DNA of 64,000 nucleotides. It comes from CAZSMC01 sp964607755 (lineage in GTDB: Bacteria; Zhuqueibacterota; Zhuqueibacteria; Residuimicrobiales; Krinioviventaceae). The first letter of the stretch is position 1. Every line of letters begins with the position of its first letter. The notes under the pieces were generated by a model that was not told the origin of the DNA, did not search any database, and saw nothing but the letters and a program-made list of their open reading frames with translations. The DNA is taken from assembly GCA_964607755.1 (NCBI GenBank), contig CAZSMC010000011.1, positions 1-64,000 on the forward strand. Direction: 5' to 3'. Shown in pieces: positions 26,527 to 35,151 of the stretch. Position numbers and translations under genes: made by a program.

Positions 26527-26559
26527 AAAAAAGCCCCGGTCATCCAGCCGGGGCTTTTT
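26527..26559 (+). terminator. Intrinsic terminator after the GH16 gene
   Basis: AAGCCCCGG and CCGGGGCTT form a nine-base stem around an eight-base loop, preceded by an A-run and followed by T5. Because it is symmetrical it can also serve the convergent minus-strand gene. Confidence 0.85.
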
Positions 26560-26574
26560 GGTTCATCCTGCCGG

Positions 26575-27891
26575 TTATTTTACCAAAAGCATCTTTTTCG
26601 TCAATACATCAGACTCTGTTTCCAGTTTGTATAGATAAAGCCCGGTAGCGTATTGACTGCCGTCAAAGGTTACACTGTAATCACCTTTAAGCCGTTTCGC
26701 GTTGACTAATGTTTCGATTTCGCGTCCCTGCATGTCAAATACAGTCAGTTTGACGTGCGAATCTTTTGGTAGCGAATAAGAGATCGTTGTTGATGGATTG
26801 AACGGATTGGGGTAATTGCTGGCTTTTAACTGATAATCAAACACCTTGATCGGTTCCTTGTCAACGTTCGTAGGCTGTCCGAGAAAGCGTGCATCATCAA
26901 AGTACCAGACGTCTTCCATCGTGGTAAGAAAATCCGGAAACAGGGCAATGCGGGCATAAAAACCGGACTCGGCACCGGCAAAGTCAAAGGTCAGTTCTTC
27001 CCAGTCAGTGGTTGTGGTTTGGGCTTGTACCTCAATGGGATTTGCGGTGTTGTCCTCAAATTTTTCAATTTTGAACATAAAAGTCGCATCCGGTGCCGGT
27101 GCTAAAACTTTAATGCTGAACACTGCGCCATCGGGTTCATCTGTAAACTCAAACGGGACAAATTTTTCGGCAGTAGCGACGCCTTCCCACTGGCATACTG
27201 AGGTGAAAAACATGGCAACATGATCGCTGGTATTGATTCCTTCTTTGAGAGGATTCTCTACAATATAGTACTCTGCCATACCTCCATCGCAGTCCCAAAA
27301 GAACGTATAATTCGGATGTTCGTCGTAATCCAGGAGAACGCCATCATCATAAGTCACAGCAGTGCGAATGTTATTAACATTATTGAAATACCACACATCG
27401 CCAACGGTTTCGCCGCCAATATCCGGATGAATAGAAAACATGTTAAAAACGCCGTCCTTTGCGGCAGAAAAATCAAAACTTAGCGTATCCCACACATTTG
27501 CTTTGGTGGTGGTGAGGTCAACAGAATAGTTGTTATCGGGATTGTCTTTTTCAAAGACATTCAGCCGAACAATCTTGCCTTCTGCCGGTGCATAGACAGC
27601 TACATGGAACGAATCCCGAATAGAAAAATTCATAGGGACAAAGGCAGAATCGCACTGAAATCCCTCGTCAGTAGCCGCTGTTGTGGTCACTTTACCGACA
27701 TTATCGTCACCTTCAGGATTGGCTACAACTTCAAAAATAGCTTCTTCAGTGTTCACCGGACTCCAGGAAAGATCTGTCTCGTCAAAAGTGGAAAAGTAAC
27801 CATTTGTGGTTTCCGGGTCAATGACTGCCGGGACATGTGACGCGGCAAAAAAGACCATCAAAAATGAGAGTAACAAAGCGTGCATTTTCAT
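26575..27891 (-). CDS. Secreted protein with two carbohydrate-binding-like domains and a T9SS-type sorting tail
   Basis: The 438-residue protein has a signal peptide and two similar beta-sandwich domains of about 150 residues. Each ends with a matching phrase ('VGDVWYFNNV' and 'MEDVWYFDDARFLG'), a layout seen in carbohydrate-binding modules. The last 85 residues form the C-terminal sorting domain: 'NYPNPFNPSTTISYSLPKDS', 'VFDMQGREIETLVN', 'YATGLYLYKLE' and 'KKMLLVK'. GGAGGTG lies six bases before the ATG at 27891. It faces the GH16 gene and may help bind the same glucan; no catalytic residues are seen. Confidence 0.75.
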   Translation of the reverse strand: MKMHALLLSFLMVFFAASHVPAVIDPETTNGYFSTFDETDLSWSPVNTEEAIFEVVANPEGDDNVGKVTTTAATDEGFQCDSAFVPMNFSIRDSFHVAVYAPAEGKIVRLNVFEKDNPDNNYSVDLTTTKANVWDTLSFDFSAAKDGVFNMFSIHPDIGGETVGDVWYFNNVNNIRTAVTYDDGVLLDYDEHPNYTFFWDCDGGMAEYYIVENPLKEGINTSDHVAMFFTSVCQWEGVATAEKFVPFEFTDEPDGAVFSIKVLAPAPDATFMFKIEKFEDNTANPIEVQAQTTTTDWEELTFDFAGAESGFYARIALFPDFLTTMEDVWYFDDARFLGQPTNVDKEPIKVFDYQLKASNYPNPFNPSTTISYSLPKDSHVKLTVFDMQGREIETLVNAKRLKGDYSVTFDGSQYATGLYLYKLETESDVLTKKMLLVK

Positions 27892-28200
27892 GAGCACCTC
27901 CATTTGTTATTTTGTAATGAATGGTGAGTTGTTATTACGCTGTTTGCTTTTATATAACCGTATAATACCTTTTATTCATTTCAAATTTTTTCGCTTTCAA
28001 AAACAACAGAATATAATATTTTTCGAATTGAAAAATAAGAGCCGATATGATAAGAAAAAGATGCTTGAGCAAGAAGGTAATGCAGGTTTGGATCACTTGT
28101 TTTTCGATTTTTTTGAACTGGCAAATTAATTCATTGAATGACCAAATATAGAAAGTAAAACTCCAATTGTCAATCATTTTTCAACTTTTTCGAAAAGAGA
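27892..28200. other. AT-rich spacer without a recognisable gene
   Basis: The stretch between the secreted protein gene and the palindrome cluster is AT-rich. I see only short open frames without ribosome sites in either direction. It should hold the promoter of the minus-strand gene, but no convincing box pair is visible. Confidence 0.4.
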
Positions 28201-28217
28201 AATTCATTCACACAAGA

Positions 28218-28310
28218 CCTCTCGTTCCAAGTCTCTTACCTCTCGTTCCCAGCATCTGGCTGGGAACGCCTGTCTCGTTATCTCGTTCCCCCAGTCCACT
28301 GGGGGAACGC
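28218..28310. repeat. Two 'CTCGTTCCC' REP-type palindromes
   Basis: CGTTCCCAGC (28244-28253) pairs with GCTGGGAACG (28259-28268), and CGTTCCCCCAG (28284-28294) with CTGGGGGAACG (28299-28309). The preceding 'CTCGTTCC' fragments repeat the same head. This is the well-known 'ctcgttccc...gggaacg' type of dispersed palindrome associated with RAYT transposases in many phyla. Confidence 0.7.
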
Positions 28311-28412
28311 TCTCAGGGACGCTCTTTCGTGCTGTGCTGAAACTATAAGATGAACTGGACTTTCGGCTGTGCACGTTATTTTGCCGTCTGGTTTTACTGC
28401 CCATGTCAACAG

Positions 28413-28976
28413 GGATCAATCATCCGGCCGCTGGGTCGTCCGGCCTGAGTTCCGCCGAAGATTGGCGGAACGAGATGGGGTGGATCGATGGCACGAGAGG
28501 GGATAAGCGGTGGAACGACAAGGGTATTCATTGCCACGCGCTTTAGCGCGTGGATTCAGTCAAGCCCCCCTCCCCGGGCTTTAGCCCTGGTTACCACGCC
28601 AAACAAGATCAAAAAAATACCTGGCATGTTACTCGTTCGTTTTTGCTGATCCTCGCAGCAGCCGATCGATCACCCGGCCGCTGGGTCGTCCGGCCTGAGT
28701 TCCGCCGAAGATTGGCGGCACGAGAAGGGGGTGGCGGCACGAGTGGAGGAAAGGGGTGGAACGATAGGGGTATTCATTGCCACGCGCTTTAGCGCGTGGA
28801 TTCAGTCAAGCCCCCCTCCCCGGGCTTTAGCCCTGGTTACCACGCCAAACAAGATCAAAAAAATACCTGGCATGTTACTCGTTCGTTTTTGCTGATCCTC
28901 GCAGCAGCCGATCGATCACCCGGCCGTTGGTTGTCCGGCCTGAGTTCCGCCGCAGGAGCGGCGGAACGAGAGGCGA
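28413..28976. repeat. Tandem 246-250 bp repeats with CTTTAG-loop hairpins
   Basis: Three units follow one another, the first truncated at its 5' side. The block with CCGGCCGCTGGGTCGTCCGG occurs at 28424, 28674 and (diverged) 28920; the block starting TATTCATTGCCACGCG occurs at 28525 and 28771. Each full unit has the hairpins CGCG-CTTTAG-CGCG and GGGC-TTTA-GCCC and a third on CCGCCGAAGATTGGCGG. No gene of credible quality is inside; the two identical short open frames are by-products of the repeat. Confidence 0.75.
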
Positions 28977-29062
28977 AAAATTGACTTGACCAGGAAAAAT
29001 TATTGGATTTCTTGTCGAGAAAACATATCTTGAAAATAGATAACTAAACAGGAGGAAGAGTG

Positions 29063-30403
29063 ATGGAAAAATCTTTAAACAGACGTACGTTCATGAAAGG
29101 ACTCGCAGCGGCGAGTGCCGGATTTGTCATTCTGCCGAGCGGTGTTCTCTCGGGGAAAAATGCGCCGAGCAACAAACTGAATATCGCTTTGATCGGCGTG
29201 CACGGCAGGGCTCTGGCTCATTACCGGGGATTGAAAAAAGAAAAGGTCGTGGCTTTGTGCGATGTGGATGAGAAGCTCATGGGTTACGCGGCAAAGGAAT
29301 TTCCAAACGCCAAACATTATGTCGATTGGCGAAAATGTCTCGACCAAAAAGATATCGACGCTGTAGTGTGCTGCACGCCCGATCATCATCATGCTTTTAT
29401 TGCCAACTGGGCAATGAACCGGGGGCTTCACCTCTATCTGGAAAAACCGATGGGCATCAGCGTGGAAGAAGTTCGTGTGGTGCGACAGACGTATCTCAAG
29501 AACAAGGACAAAATCGCTGTGCAGCACGGCACCCAGCGGCATGCGAAAATTAATTTCAACAGAGTGCGGGAATTAATCCGTGACGGCGCGATTGGCGAGC
29601 TGAATGCCGTGCATGTGTGGGGCGATCGTCAGCTCCGGCGTGATGGATACCCGCCCGGAAAAGGCAAACCACCAAAAACGCTGCATTACGATCTCTGGAT
29701 CGGACCGTCACCGTATCATCCTTACAGTCCGGAGTATTTTTCCGGCGATCCGGGAGTAAACTGTTTGCAGTGGAATATGTACTGGGATTTTGGCACCGGG
29801 CAGGTTGGCGATATGGGCAGCCATACCATGGACCTCGCCTGGAACGTTATCGAGGCCGGTCATCCGGTCTCGGCAAAAGCTGAAGGCGAAAAATTTAATC
29901 CTGAAGTGACGCCTGTGGAATTAAAAGCCGCGTTCAAGCATCCGGCTAATGAATGGCGCCCGGCAATCGATGTGATCTGGTATCAGGGCGGAGCTATGCC
30001 GCAGTCGCCGATGAATTATGTTGATTTGAACAAAATCGGGCACGGCGCCATGTTCAAGGGCAGCAAGGGTTTTCTTGTGTCTTCGTTTGATAACCGTGTA
30101 CTTGTTCCGTTTGGTGATGACGCTGACATGACCTATTATCAGCCCCGTTCGGAAGACGAGCTTTTAGAACCGATGGGAGATTTTCAGCAGGAATGGATCG
30201 ATGCCTGCAAGGGTGATTTAAAGACCACGTGTGATCTGGACTATTCCGGCACTATGATGGAACAGATGATGCTGGGTCTGGTTGCTTACCGAGTTGGTAA
30301 AGAGTTAAAATATGATGGCGAGAAAGGTTATGTGGAAAACAGCGACAAGGCAAGCGCGCTCCTCAGCCGCACGTACCGGCCGGGATGGACATTGAACGGC
30401 TGA
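29063..30403 (+). CDS. Tat-exported Gfo/Idh/MocA family oxidoreductase
   Basis: The 446-residue protein starts with a twin-arginine signal ('NRRTFMKGLAAASAG'), then an NAD-binding Rossmann fold ('LNIALIGVHGRALAHY', 'VVALCDVDEKL'). The family motif 'YLEKPMGISVEEVR' follows around residue 130, and a C-terminal alpha/beta domain contains 'DMGSHTMDLAWNVIEAGHP'. Exported members are common in Planctomycetes and FCB bacteria and act on sugars or inositols; the substrate is unknown. AGGAGGAA precedes the ATG at 29063. It is convergent with the BMC operon and a terminator lies between them. Confidence 0.88.
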   Translation: MEKSLNRRTFMKGLAAASAGFVILPSGVLSGKNAPSNKLNIALIGVHGRALAHYRGLKKEKVVALCDVDEKLMGYAAKEFPNAKHYVDWRKCLDQKDIDAVVCCTPDHHHAFIANWAMNRGLHLYLEKPMGISVEEVRVVRQTYLKNKDKIAVQHGTQRHAKINFNRVRELIRDGAIGELNAVHVWGDRQLRRDGYPPGKGKPPKTLHYDLWIGPSPYHPYSPEYFSGDPGVNCLQWNMYWDFGTGQVGDMGSHTMDLAWNVIEAGHPVSAKAEGEKFNPEVTPVELKAAFKHPANEWRPAIDVIWYQGGAMPQSPMNYVDLNKIGHGAMFKGSKGFLVSSFDNRVLVPFGDDADMTYYQPRSEDELLEPMGDFQQEWIDACKGDLKTTCDLDYSGTMMEQMMLGLVAYRVGKELKYDGEKGYVENSDKASALLSRTYRPGWTLNG

Positions 30404-30446
30404 TAAACGATTTGCAAAAGATTGTACAATGAATGCAGGAAGAACA

Positions 30447-30474
30447 AAAAGGCCCCGGGGAAAGGGCCTTTTTT
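30447..30474 (+). terminator. Intrinsic terminator between Gfo gene and BMC operon
   Basis: AAGGCCC and GGGCCTT form a seven-base stem around an eight-base loop, followed by a run of T. Confidence 0.75.
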
Positions 30475-30567
30475 AATGCAATGTCAATGCTAATTTTTTG
30501 CAAATGAAAAAACGACTGTCAGAACAGGCAGGTCACATTGTGCGAGCACAGAGTAGATTTTAACAAT

Positions 30568-31761
30568 TCAGGGCATTTCATTTATCACGTTAACGGTTTC
30601 CCGGGCTACGACTATTTCTTCATTTGTTTCCAAAACAAGACCTGTAATGGCAGAATCCGCTGTGGTGATCCTGGTTTGGTGATGTTCATTTTTTTGTTCA
30701 TCAAATTTTAATCCCATAAACCCGAGTGAATTGAGTACATCTTTTCTCAAGGACGCATCGTGCTGGCCTATGCCGCCGGTAAAAGTGATGGCATCAATAC
30801 CTTGCATCAAAATGATGTACGCTCCCACATAGCGCTTTATATCGTATACAAATTTATCGCGCGCGAGTCTGGCGCGTTCGTTGCCTTTATCAATGGCCTC
30901 GTTAATGTCACGCATGTCAGCGGAGATGCCGGACAAGCCTTTCAGTCCGCTGTTTTTGCTCAGTTCGGTCAGCGCTTCATCGAGCGTGATGCCTTTTTTG
31001 TCCATGATATAAGGCAGGACAAAAGCATCGATATCGCCGACTCGGGTGCCTTGAATGAGACCGGTTTGCGGGGTAAAACCCATGGACACATCAATGGAAA
31101 CGCCGTTTTTAAACGCGCACAGCGACGACGAGCCGCCAAGATGGCAGGTGATGATTTTATGGTCATCCGGCGGCAGGTTGAGAACCTCTACCGTTTTATG
31201 GGTCACAGACCGGTGCGATGCTCCGTGATAGCCGTACTGGACAACGTTGTACTTTTCAATCCATTCCCACGGCGTGCCGTAAACTCTGGCATAATCTGGA
31301 ACGTTGAGGTGAAATCCCGGTTCAAAAACCCCAACCAGCGGAATCTGTGGACACATTTCCCTGAACATATAAATCGCCGTCAGGTAGGGTGGATTGTGTG
31401 CCGGGGCAAGTTCTTTGTAATCTTCCATTGCCCGAAGCACGTCGTCTGTCAACAACACTGAGCCGTTCTTTTCGCCCGCCTGAATGGTTTTGAAACCGAT
31501 TCCATCCAGATCACCGAGTTCGTTCAAAACAGCATGATCCGGTCGAGTGAGAAAATCCAGCGCGTGTTGCACCGCTTCCCGCTGGGAGGGAAGCGGTGCG
31601 GTCTCCTGCAAGACGATGTTGTCACCGATGCTGTAAGTAATAGCAGCATCTTTTGAACCGACGCGTTCGCTGTAGCCGCGTGCCAGTTGTGTTTCGGTTG
31701 TCATGTCCAGCAATTGAAATTTAAAACTGCTGGAGCCGATATTGCAGACCATTATTTTCAT
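30568..31761 (-). CDS. ackA: Acetate/propionate kinase, last gene of BMC operon
   Basis: The 397-residue ASKHA kinase has 'MVCNIGSSSFKFQLL' at the N-terminus, 'VQYGYHGASHRSVTHKT', 'TCHLGGSSSLCAFKNG' and 'DAITFTGGIGQHD', all signatures of acetate kinase. It turns an acyl phosphate and ADP into an acid and ATP. In this operon it would finish the aldehyde to acyl-CoA to acyl-phosphate route, most likely on lactoyl or propionyl phosphate. No encapsulation helix is visible, so it may act in the cytosol on acyl phosphate leaving the compartment. It lies 58 bases after the aldolase stop. Confidence 0.92.
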   Translation of the reverse strand: MKIMVCNIGSSSFKFQLLDMTTETQLARGYSERVGSKDAAITYSIGDNIVLQETAPLPSQREAVQHALDFLTRPDHAVLNELGDLDGIGFKTIQAGEKNGSVLLTDDVLRAMEDYKELAPAHNPPYLTAIYMFREMCPQIPLVGVFEPGFHLNVPDYARVYGTPWEWIEKYNVVQYGYHGASHRSVTHKTVEVLNLPPDDHKIITCHLGGSSSLCAFKNGVSIDVSMGFTPQTGLIQGTRVGDIDAFVLPYIMDKKGITLDEALTELSKNSGLKGLSGISADMRDINEAIDKGNERARLARDKFVYDIKRYVGAYIILMQGIDAITFTGGIGQHDASLRKDVLNSLGFMGLKFDEQKNEHHQTRITTADSAITGLVLETNEEIVVARETVNVINEMP

Positions 31762-31819
31762 CGCGCAATCCGGGATTTGCGGTTCAACCGGTGCGATCTC
31801 TGGGATCGCACCTGATGTA

Positions 31820-32665
31820 TTATTTCAGCTTTTTTAGAACGGCTTCGGTCACCATTTTTACCAGGGCTTCCTTGTCGATTGTATCGCTGTTTCCGTTCGA
31901 CGAATTTTGCTTGGGCGGCGCAGAACAGGTATTTGCTGTTGAGCTCATGGTATTGGTTCCCTGGAATATCTCGCACGTTCTGCCGGTTGGACTGTCACAG
32001 CTTTCGCACTGCACATTCGAACTGATGCCGAACCTTTCGCGCAGATCGTACAACTTTTGCACGTCTTCTTTTGGCAGCACATTGATGTGTCCAACCTGAC
32101 TGGCAACATAGTGGATATGAGCAAAGTGTTCCAGAGTTTCCATTTTGTGATAAGCGTTTAGAACATCCGAACCGATTGTCAAAGCGCCGTGATTGGCTAA
32201 GAGAAAGGCTTCGTGGTCTTTAAGGTATTTGAGGAGCGGCGTGTAAAATTCCGCAGTGCCAGGGGTACCGTACTCGACCAGCGGAATAGCGCCCAGCGAA
32301 ATAACCACCTCGGGCAAGACACATTTGTCGAGCGATTGCCCGGCAACGGCATAGCCGGTCGCATGAATCGGATGCGCATGACACACCGAATTGATATCCG
32401 GCCTTTCCTTGTAAATCCGCAGATGCATATAGACTTCTGAAGACGGTTTTTTACCCTTGCTGAGCACATTGCCGTCATAATCGACGATAACCAGATCGTC
32501 TGGTTCCATAAAGCCTTTGCTCACACCGGTAGGGGTGATGATGACTTTTTTATCGTTGATTCGGGCACTAATATTACCGTCGTTCGAAGCAACGTATCCG
32601 CGTTCGTAAACACGCTTGCCCACGTGAATAATGTCACTTTTTATACTATAGATCGATTGTGCCAC
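31820..32665 (-). CDS. Class II sugar-phosphate aldolase with C-terminal encapsulation peptide
   Basis: The 281-residue protein has a class II aldolase/adducin domain (residues 1-215) of the fuculose/rhamnulose-1-phosphate type: 'NDGNISARI', 'TPTGVSKGFM', catalytic Glu77 in 'SSEVYMHL', zinc ligands His97 and His99 in 'CHAHPIHATG', and His159 in 'LLANHGALT'. It is expected to give DHAP plus lactaldehyde. The remaining 65 residues are a linker with four Cys (220, 223, 231, 247), a Ser/Asn-rich stretch and a final amphipathic helix 'DKEALVKMVTEAVLKKLK', typical of BMC cargo targeting. The start is GTG at 32665, preceded by AAGGGAG and 13 bases after the BMC-H stop; the longer frame overlaps BMC-H. 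Confidence 0.88.
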   Translation of the reverse strand: MAQSIYSIKSDIIHVGKRVYERGYVASNDGNISARINDKKVIITPTGVSKGFMEPDDLVIVDYDGNVLSKGKKPSSEVYMHLRIYKERPDINSVCHAHPIHATGYAVAGQSLDKCVLPEVVISLGAIPLVEYGTPGTAEFYTPLLKYLKDHEAFLLANHGALTIGSDVLNAYHKMETLEHFAHIHYVASQVGHINVLPKEDVQKLYDLRERFGISSNVQCESCDSPTGRTCEIFQGTNTMSSTANTCSAPPKQNSSNGNSDTIDKEALVKMVTEAVLKKLK

Positions 32666-32678
32666 GAGATTGCTCCCT

Positions 32679-32963
32679 TTATTTTTTCTCTGCACCTGGC
32701 AACAGTGATTCGGTATCTGCATGCGGACGTGGAATGACATGGACTGAAACCAGTTCGCCAACACGTTCAGCGGCGGCAGCGCCGGCATCTGTTGCGGCTT
32801 TGACGGCGCCAACGTCGCCCCGGACGATTACGGTGACCAATCCGGTACCGACCTGGACTCTGCCGATCAATTCCACATTAGCTGCTTTAACCATGGAATC
32901 TGCTGCTTCAATTGCCGGTACAAAACCACGTGTTTCAATTAATCCTAATGCTTCTTGTGCCAT
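32679..32963 (-). CDS. BMC-H hexameric shell protein
   Basis: The 94-residue single BMC-domain protein (pfam00936) has 'EALGLIETRGFVPAIEAADS', 'VIVRGDVGAVKAATDAGAAA' and 'VIPRPH' in the canonical order. Hexamers tile the facets of the shell; the pore segment lies in the 'RVQVGTG' region. It is the only BMC-H gene in the operon, whereas many loci have two or more. A good ribosome site (AAGGAG) precedes it. Confidence 0.96.
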   Translation of the reverse strand: MAQEALGLIETRGFVPAIEAADSMVKAANVELIGRVQVGTGLVTVIVRGDVGAVKAATDAGAAAAERVGELVSVHVIPRPHADTESLLPGAEKK

Positions 32964-33031
32964 GATAGGTTCTCCTTAATTATTTAATTGATTCATCATT
33001 TTTCTCTCAGCTTTCCAAAAAAGAAAACACC

Positions 33032-34444
33032 TTAGGTCATCTGCAGGTTACGGTATGTAACCAGACGGCGGATGCGCGCAAAATCGCGCGGTGTGGCAAT
33101 GCCTTCGCCGGTCGGGCTGGCAATGGTGTGGCTGAAATAGGCCTCGCCGGCGTAACCGCCATTGCCCGCCAGACTGGCGCCGTTAACCACGACGATATCC
33201 GTATCAATTGCTTTGTTGAATTCTGTGATCGTGTCCAGATTGTTCGAGTAAATCATGGCCGTGTGTTTGAATTCATGTTCTGCTTCCACGGCCAACCGAA
33301 TGCCTTCGTTGGCATCCTTAATCCGAACAATAGGTAAAAACGGCATCATTTGTTCTTCCTGCACAAACAGGCTGTCAAAGGAACGTTCACCGTAAAGCGT
33401 ACGAATCTCGTCGCCCAGTGACAGGTTGACTGTTTTTGCCAAAACGTTGGCGTTCTTGCCAATAAAATCACGGCCAGTGACGATGTTGCCCTTGTCATTT
33501 TTGGAAAACACCTGGCGCTCCAGATCATCCATTTTCGAATCGTCAAGACGAACAGCACCGTATTTAGACATCATTTGCATAAATTCATCAAACACGGATT
33601 CAACAACAAAAACTTCTTTTTCAGCGATGCATAAAATGTTATTGTCAAAAGAGGCACCTTCGATGATACGTTTTGCTGCACGTTCCAGACAGGCTGTCTC
33701 ATCCACCAGAACCGGAGGATTTCCGGGACCGGCCGCAATTACTTTTTTACCCGCCTTGAACGCAACATTCACCACGGCCGGACCGCCGGTTGCGGCAATC
33801 ATTGGCAATTTTGGATGCTGAAACAATGTTTGAATCGTGTCCATGGTTGGTTCACGTACCATGGATACGAGGTTTGCCGGCCCACCGTTATCGGTGATGG
33901 CTCGAGAAAAAATATCCATGGCATGCGCAGAGACTTTTTTTGCTGCCGGATGAACGTTGAATACCACGCCATTACCGCCAGCTATCATAATGATGATGCT
34001 GTTCAGCAAAACCGGAATGGGATGCGTGGACGGCGTAACTGCGGCGATAACGCCGTAAGGTGCCCAGTCTTCATAAGCCAGGCCATATTCACCGGTCCAG
34101 GCTCTGGCCTCGAGGTCCTCAACGCCGGGACTGAAATCAGCCGCGTTATGATGTTTGACAACTTTATCCTCAACGCGTCCCATGCCTGTTTCCTGTTGAG
34201 CCATCCGGGCGAACTCGTCAGCGTTGTCATGCATGGCCTGGCGGAGCGCATCGATGACTTTTGTTTTTTGACGTTTCGGTACGTTGAGCCATTTTTTCTG
34301 AGCTGCTATAGTGGCATTAATAGCATCGTTTATATCGTTAAAAACACCGGCCTGGGTGGGAGATGTTTTCGTTTGAGCCGGGCCCTGTTCTTGCAGCCGG
34401 TTCAAAACTTCTCTGACAATTTCATCGACAATATTGTTATCCAT
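33032..34444 (-). CDS. CoA-acylating aldehyde dehydrogenase (PduP/EutE type)
   Basis: The 470-residue enzyme oxidises an aldehyde to acyl-CoA with NAD. Residues 1-19 form an amphipathic helix ('NIVDEIVREVLNRLQ') and are followed by a linker, the encapsulation layout of PduP. The dehydrogenase core has 'APYGVIAAVTPSTHP', 'ATGGPAVVNVAF' and the catalytic Cys272 in 'SFDNNILCIAEKEV'. In this operon lactaldehyde from the aldolase is the likely substrate, which is inference. It is followed by BMC-H after a 68-base gap. Confidence 0.93.
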   Translation of the reverse strand: MDNNIVDEIVREVLNRLQEQGPAQTKTSPTQAGVFNDINDAINATIAAQKKWLNVPKRQKTKVIDALRQAMHDNADEFARMAQQETGMGRVEDKVVKHHNAADFSPGVEDLEARAWTGEYGLAYEDWAPYGVIAAVTPSTHPIPVLLNSIIIMIAGGNGVVFNVHPAAKKVSAHAMDIFSRAITDNGGPANLVSMVREPTMDTIQTLFQHPKLPMIAATGGPAVVNVAFKAGKKVIAAGPGNPPVLVDETACLERAAKRIIEGASFDNNILCIAEKEVFVVESVFDEFMQMMSKYGAVRLDDSKMDDLERQVFSKNDKGNIVTGRDFIGKNANVLAKTVNLSLGDEIRTLYGERSFDSLFVQEEQMMPFLPIVRIKDANEGIRLAVEAEHEFKHTAMIYSNNLDTITEFNKAIDTDIVVVNGASLAGNGGYAGEAYFSHTIASPTGEGIATPRDFARIRRLVTYRNLQMT

Positions 34445-34454
34445 AAATTGATCC

Positions 34455-35123
34455 TTACAGGATTACTCCGTAGCTATTTGATTCGTCGAGGCCGGCGGCA
34501 TTGGCTTCGTCTGTATCCACGTGCATTTGCAGGTACAAGCCTTCTTTCACTCGAATGACGGTATTGTTAAACGTCACGCTGGCCGGCCCTTCAGTTTGTA
34601 CATTCACTTTGTCGCCATTGCTGACTTCAAACCGTTCGGCATCTTCCGGATTCATGTGGATGTGACGGATTGCTCGAATGGCACCTTCGGGCAAACGCAA
34701 AACATCTTGCGGCCCGATGATGGTTACCGGAGCCGAACCTTGAATATCGCCGGAAAGGCGGTGCGGCAAATCCATGCCCAGATAAACACCATCTGTAAAT
34801 GATAATTCCACCTGGGTTATAGACCGAACTGGCCCTAAAATACGTACTTTGGAAAAGATGCGGCGATTCGGCCCGACAATTGCCACTGTCTCATTGGCTG
34901 CAAATTCTCCCGGTTCAACCAAATCCTTGAGCCTAGTTAATTGTGTGCCTTTACCGAAAAGATGTTCCAGATGTTCCTGGGTGATGTGTAAATGCCGTGC
35001 AGAAATACCTATTGGGATTCTGTGGTCAGAAGAATTTGAGATTGACGGAGATTCGATCAACATCTCGTCGATGACATCTCGAACGATCGATTCGACTCGG
35101 GTTGAAATTTGGCTGGAATTCAT
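34455..35123 (-). CDS. pduL: Phosphate propanoyltransferase PduL
   Basis: The 222-residue PTAC-type phosphotransacylase swaps CoA for phosphate on the acyl group. The N-terminal helix ('RVESIVRDVIDEML') is a putative encapsulation peptide. The two PduL barrels contain 'IPIGISARHLHITQEHLE' (zinc His residues), 'GPVRSITQVELSFTDG', 'RHIHMNPEDAERF' and 'LYLQMHVDTDEANAAG'. It sits directly before the aldehyde dehydrogenase and recycles CoA inside the compartment. Confidence 0.93.
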   Translation of the reverse strand: MNSSQISTRVESIVRDVIDEMLIESPSISNSSDHRIPIGISARHLHITQEHLEHLFGKGTQLTRLKDLVEPGEFAANETVAIVGPNRRIFSKVRILGPVRSITQVELSFTDGVYLGMDLPHRLSGDIQGSAPVTIIGPQDVLRLPEGAIRAIRHIHMNPEDAERFEVSNGDKVNVQTEGPASVTFNNTVIRVKEGLYLQMHVDTDEANAAGLDESNSYGVIL

Positions 35124-35151
35124 AACACTTTATTATTGATGAGCAATTTTT

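Noticed and set aside
28202..28976. Possible CRISPR array
   Set aside because: The repeats are about 246 bp long with internal palindromes and no uniform short repeat-spacer pattern; no cas genes are present.
28550..28984. Two nearly identical short open frames within the tandem repeat
   Set aside because: They start at the same base of each repeat unit, have no ribosome site and simply translate the hairpin sequence.
30760..31461. Long plus-strand frame opposite acetate kinase
   Set aside because: It is the shadow of a highly conserved gene, without a ribosome site or domain.
32666..32812. Longer N-terminus for the aldolase
   Set aside because: The extension lies entirely within or next to the BMC-H gene in another frame and has no family similarity; GTG at 32665 with AAGGGAG is better.
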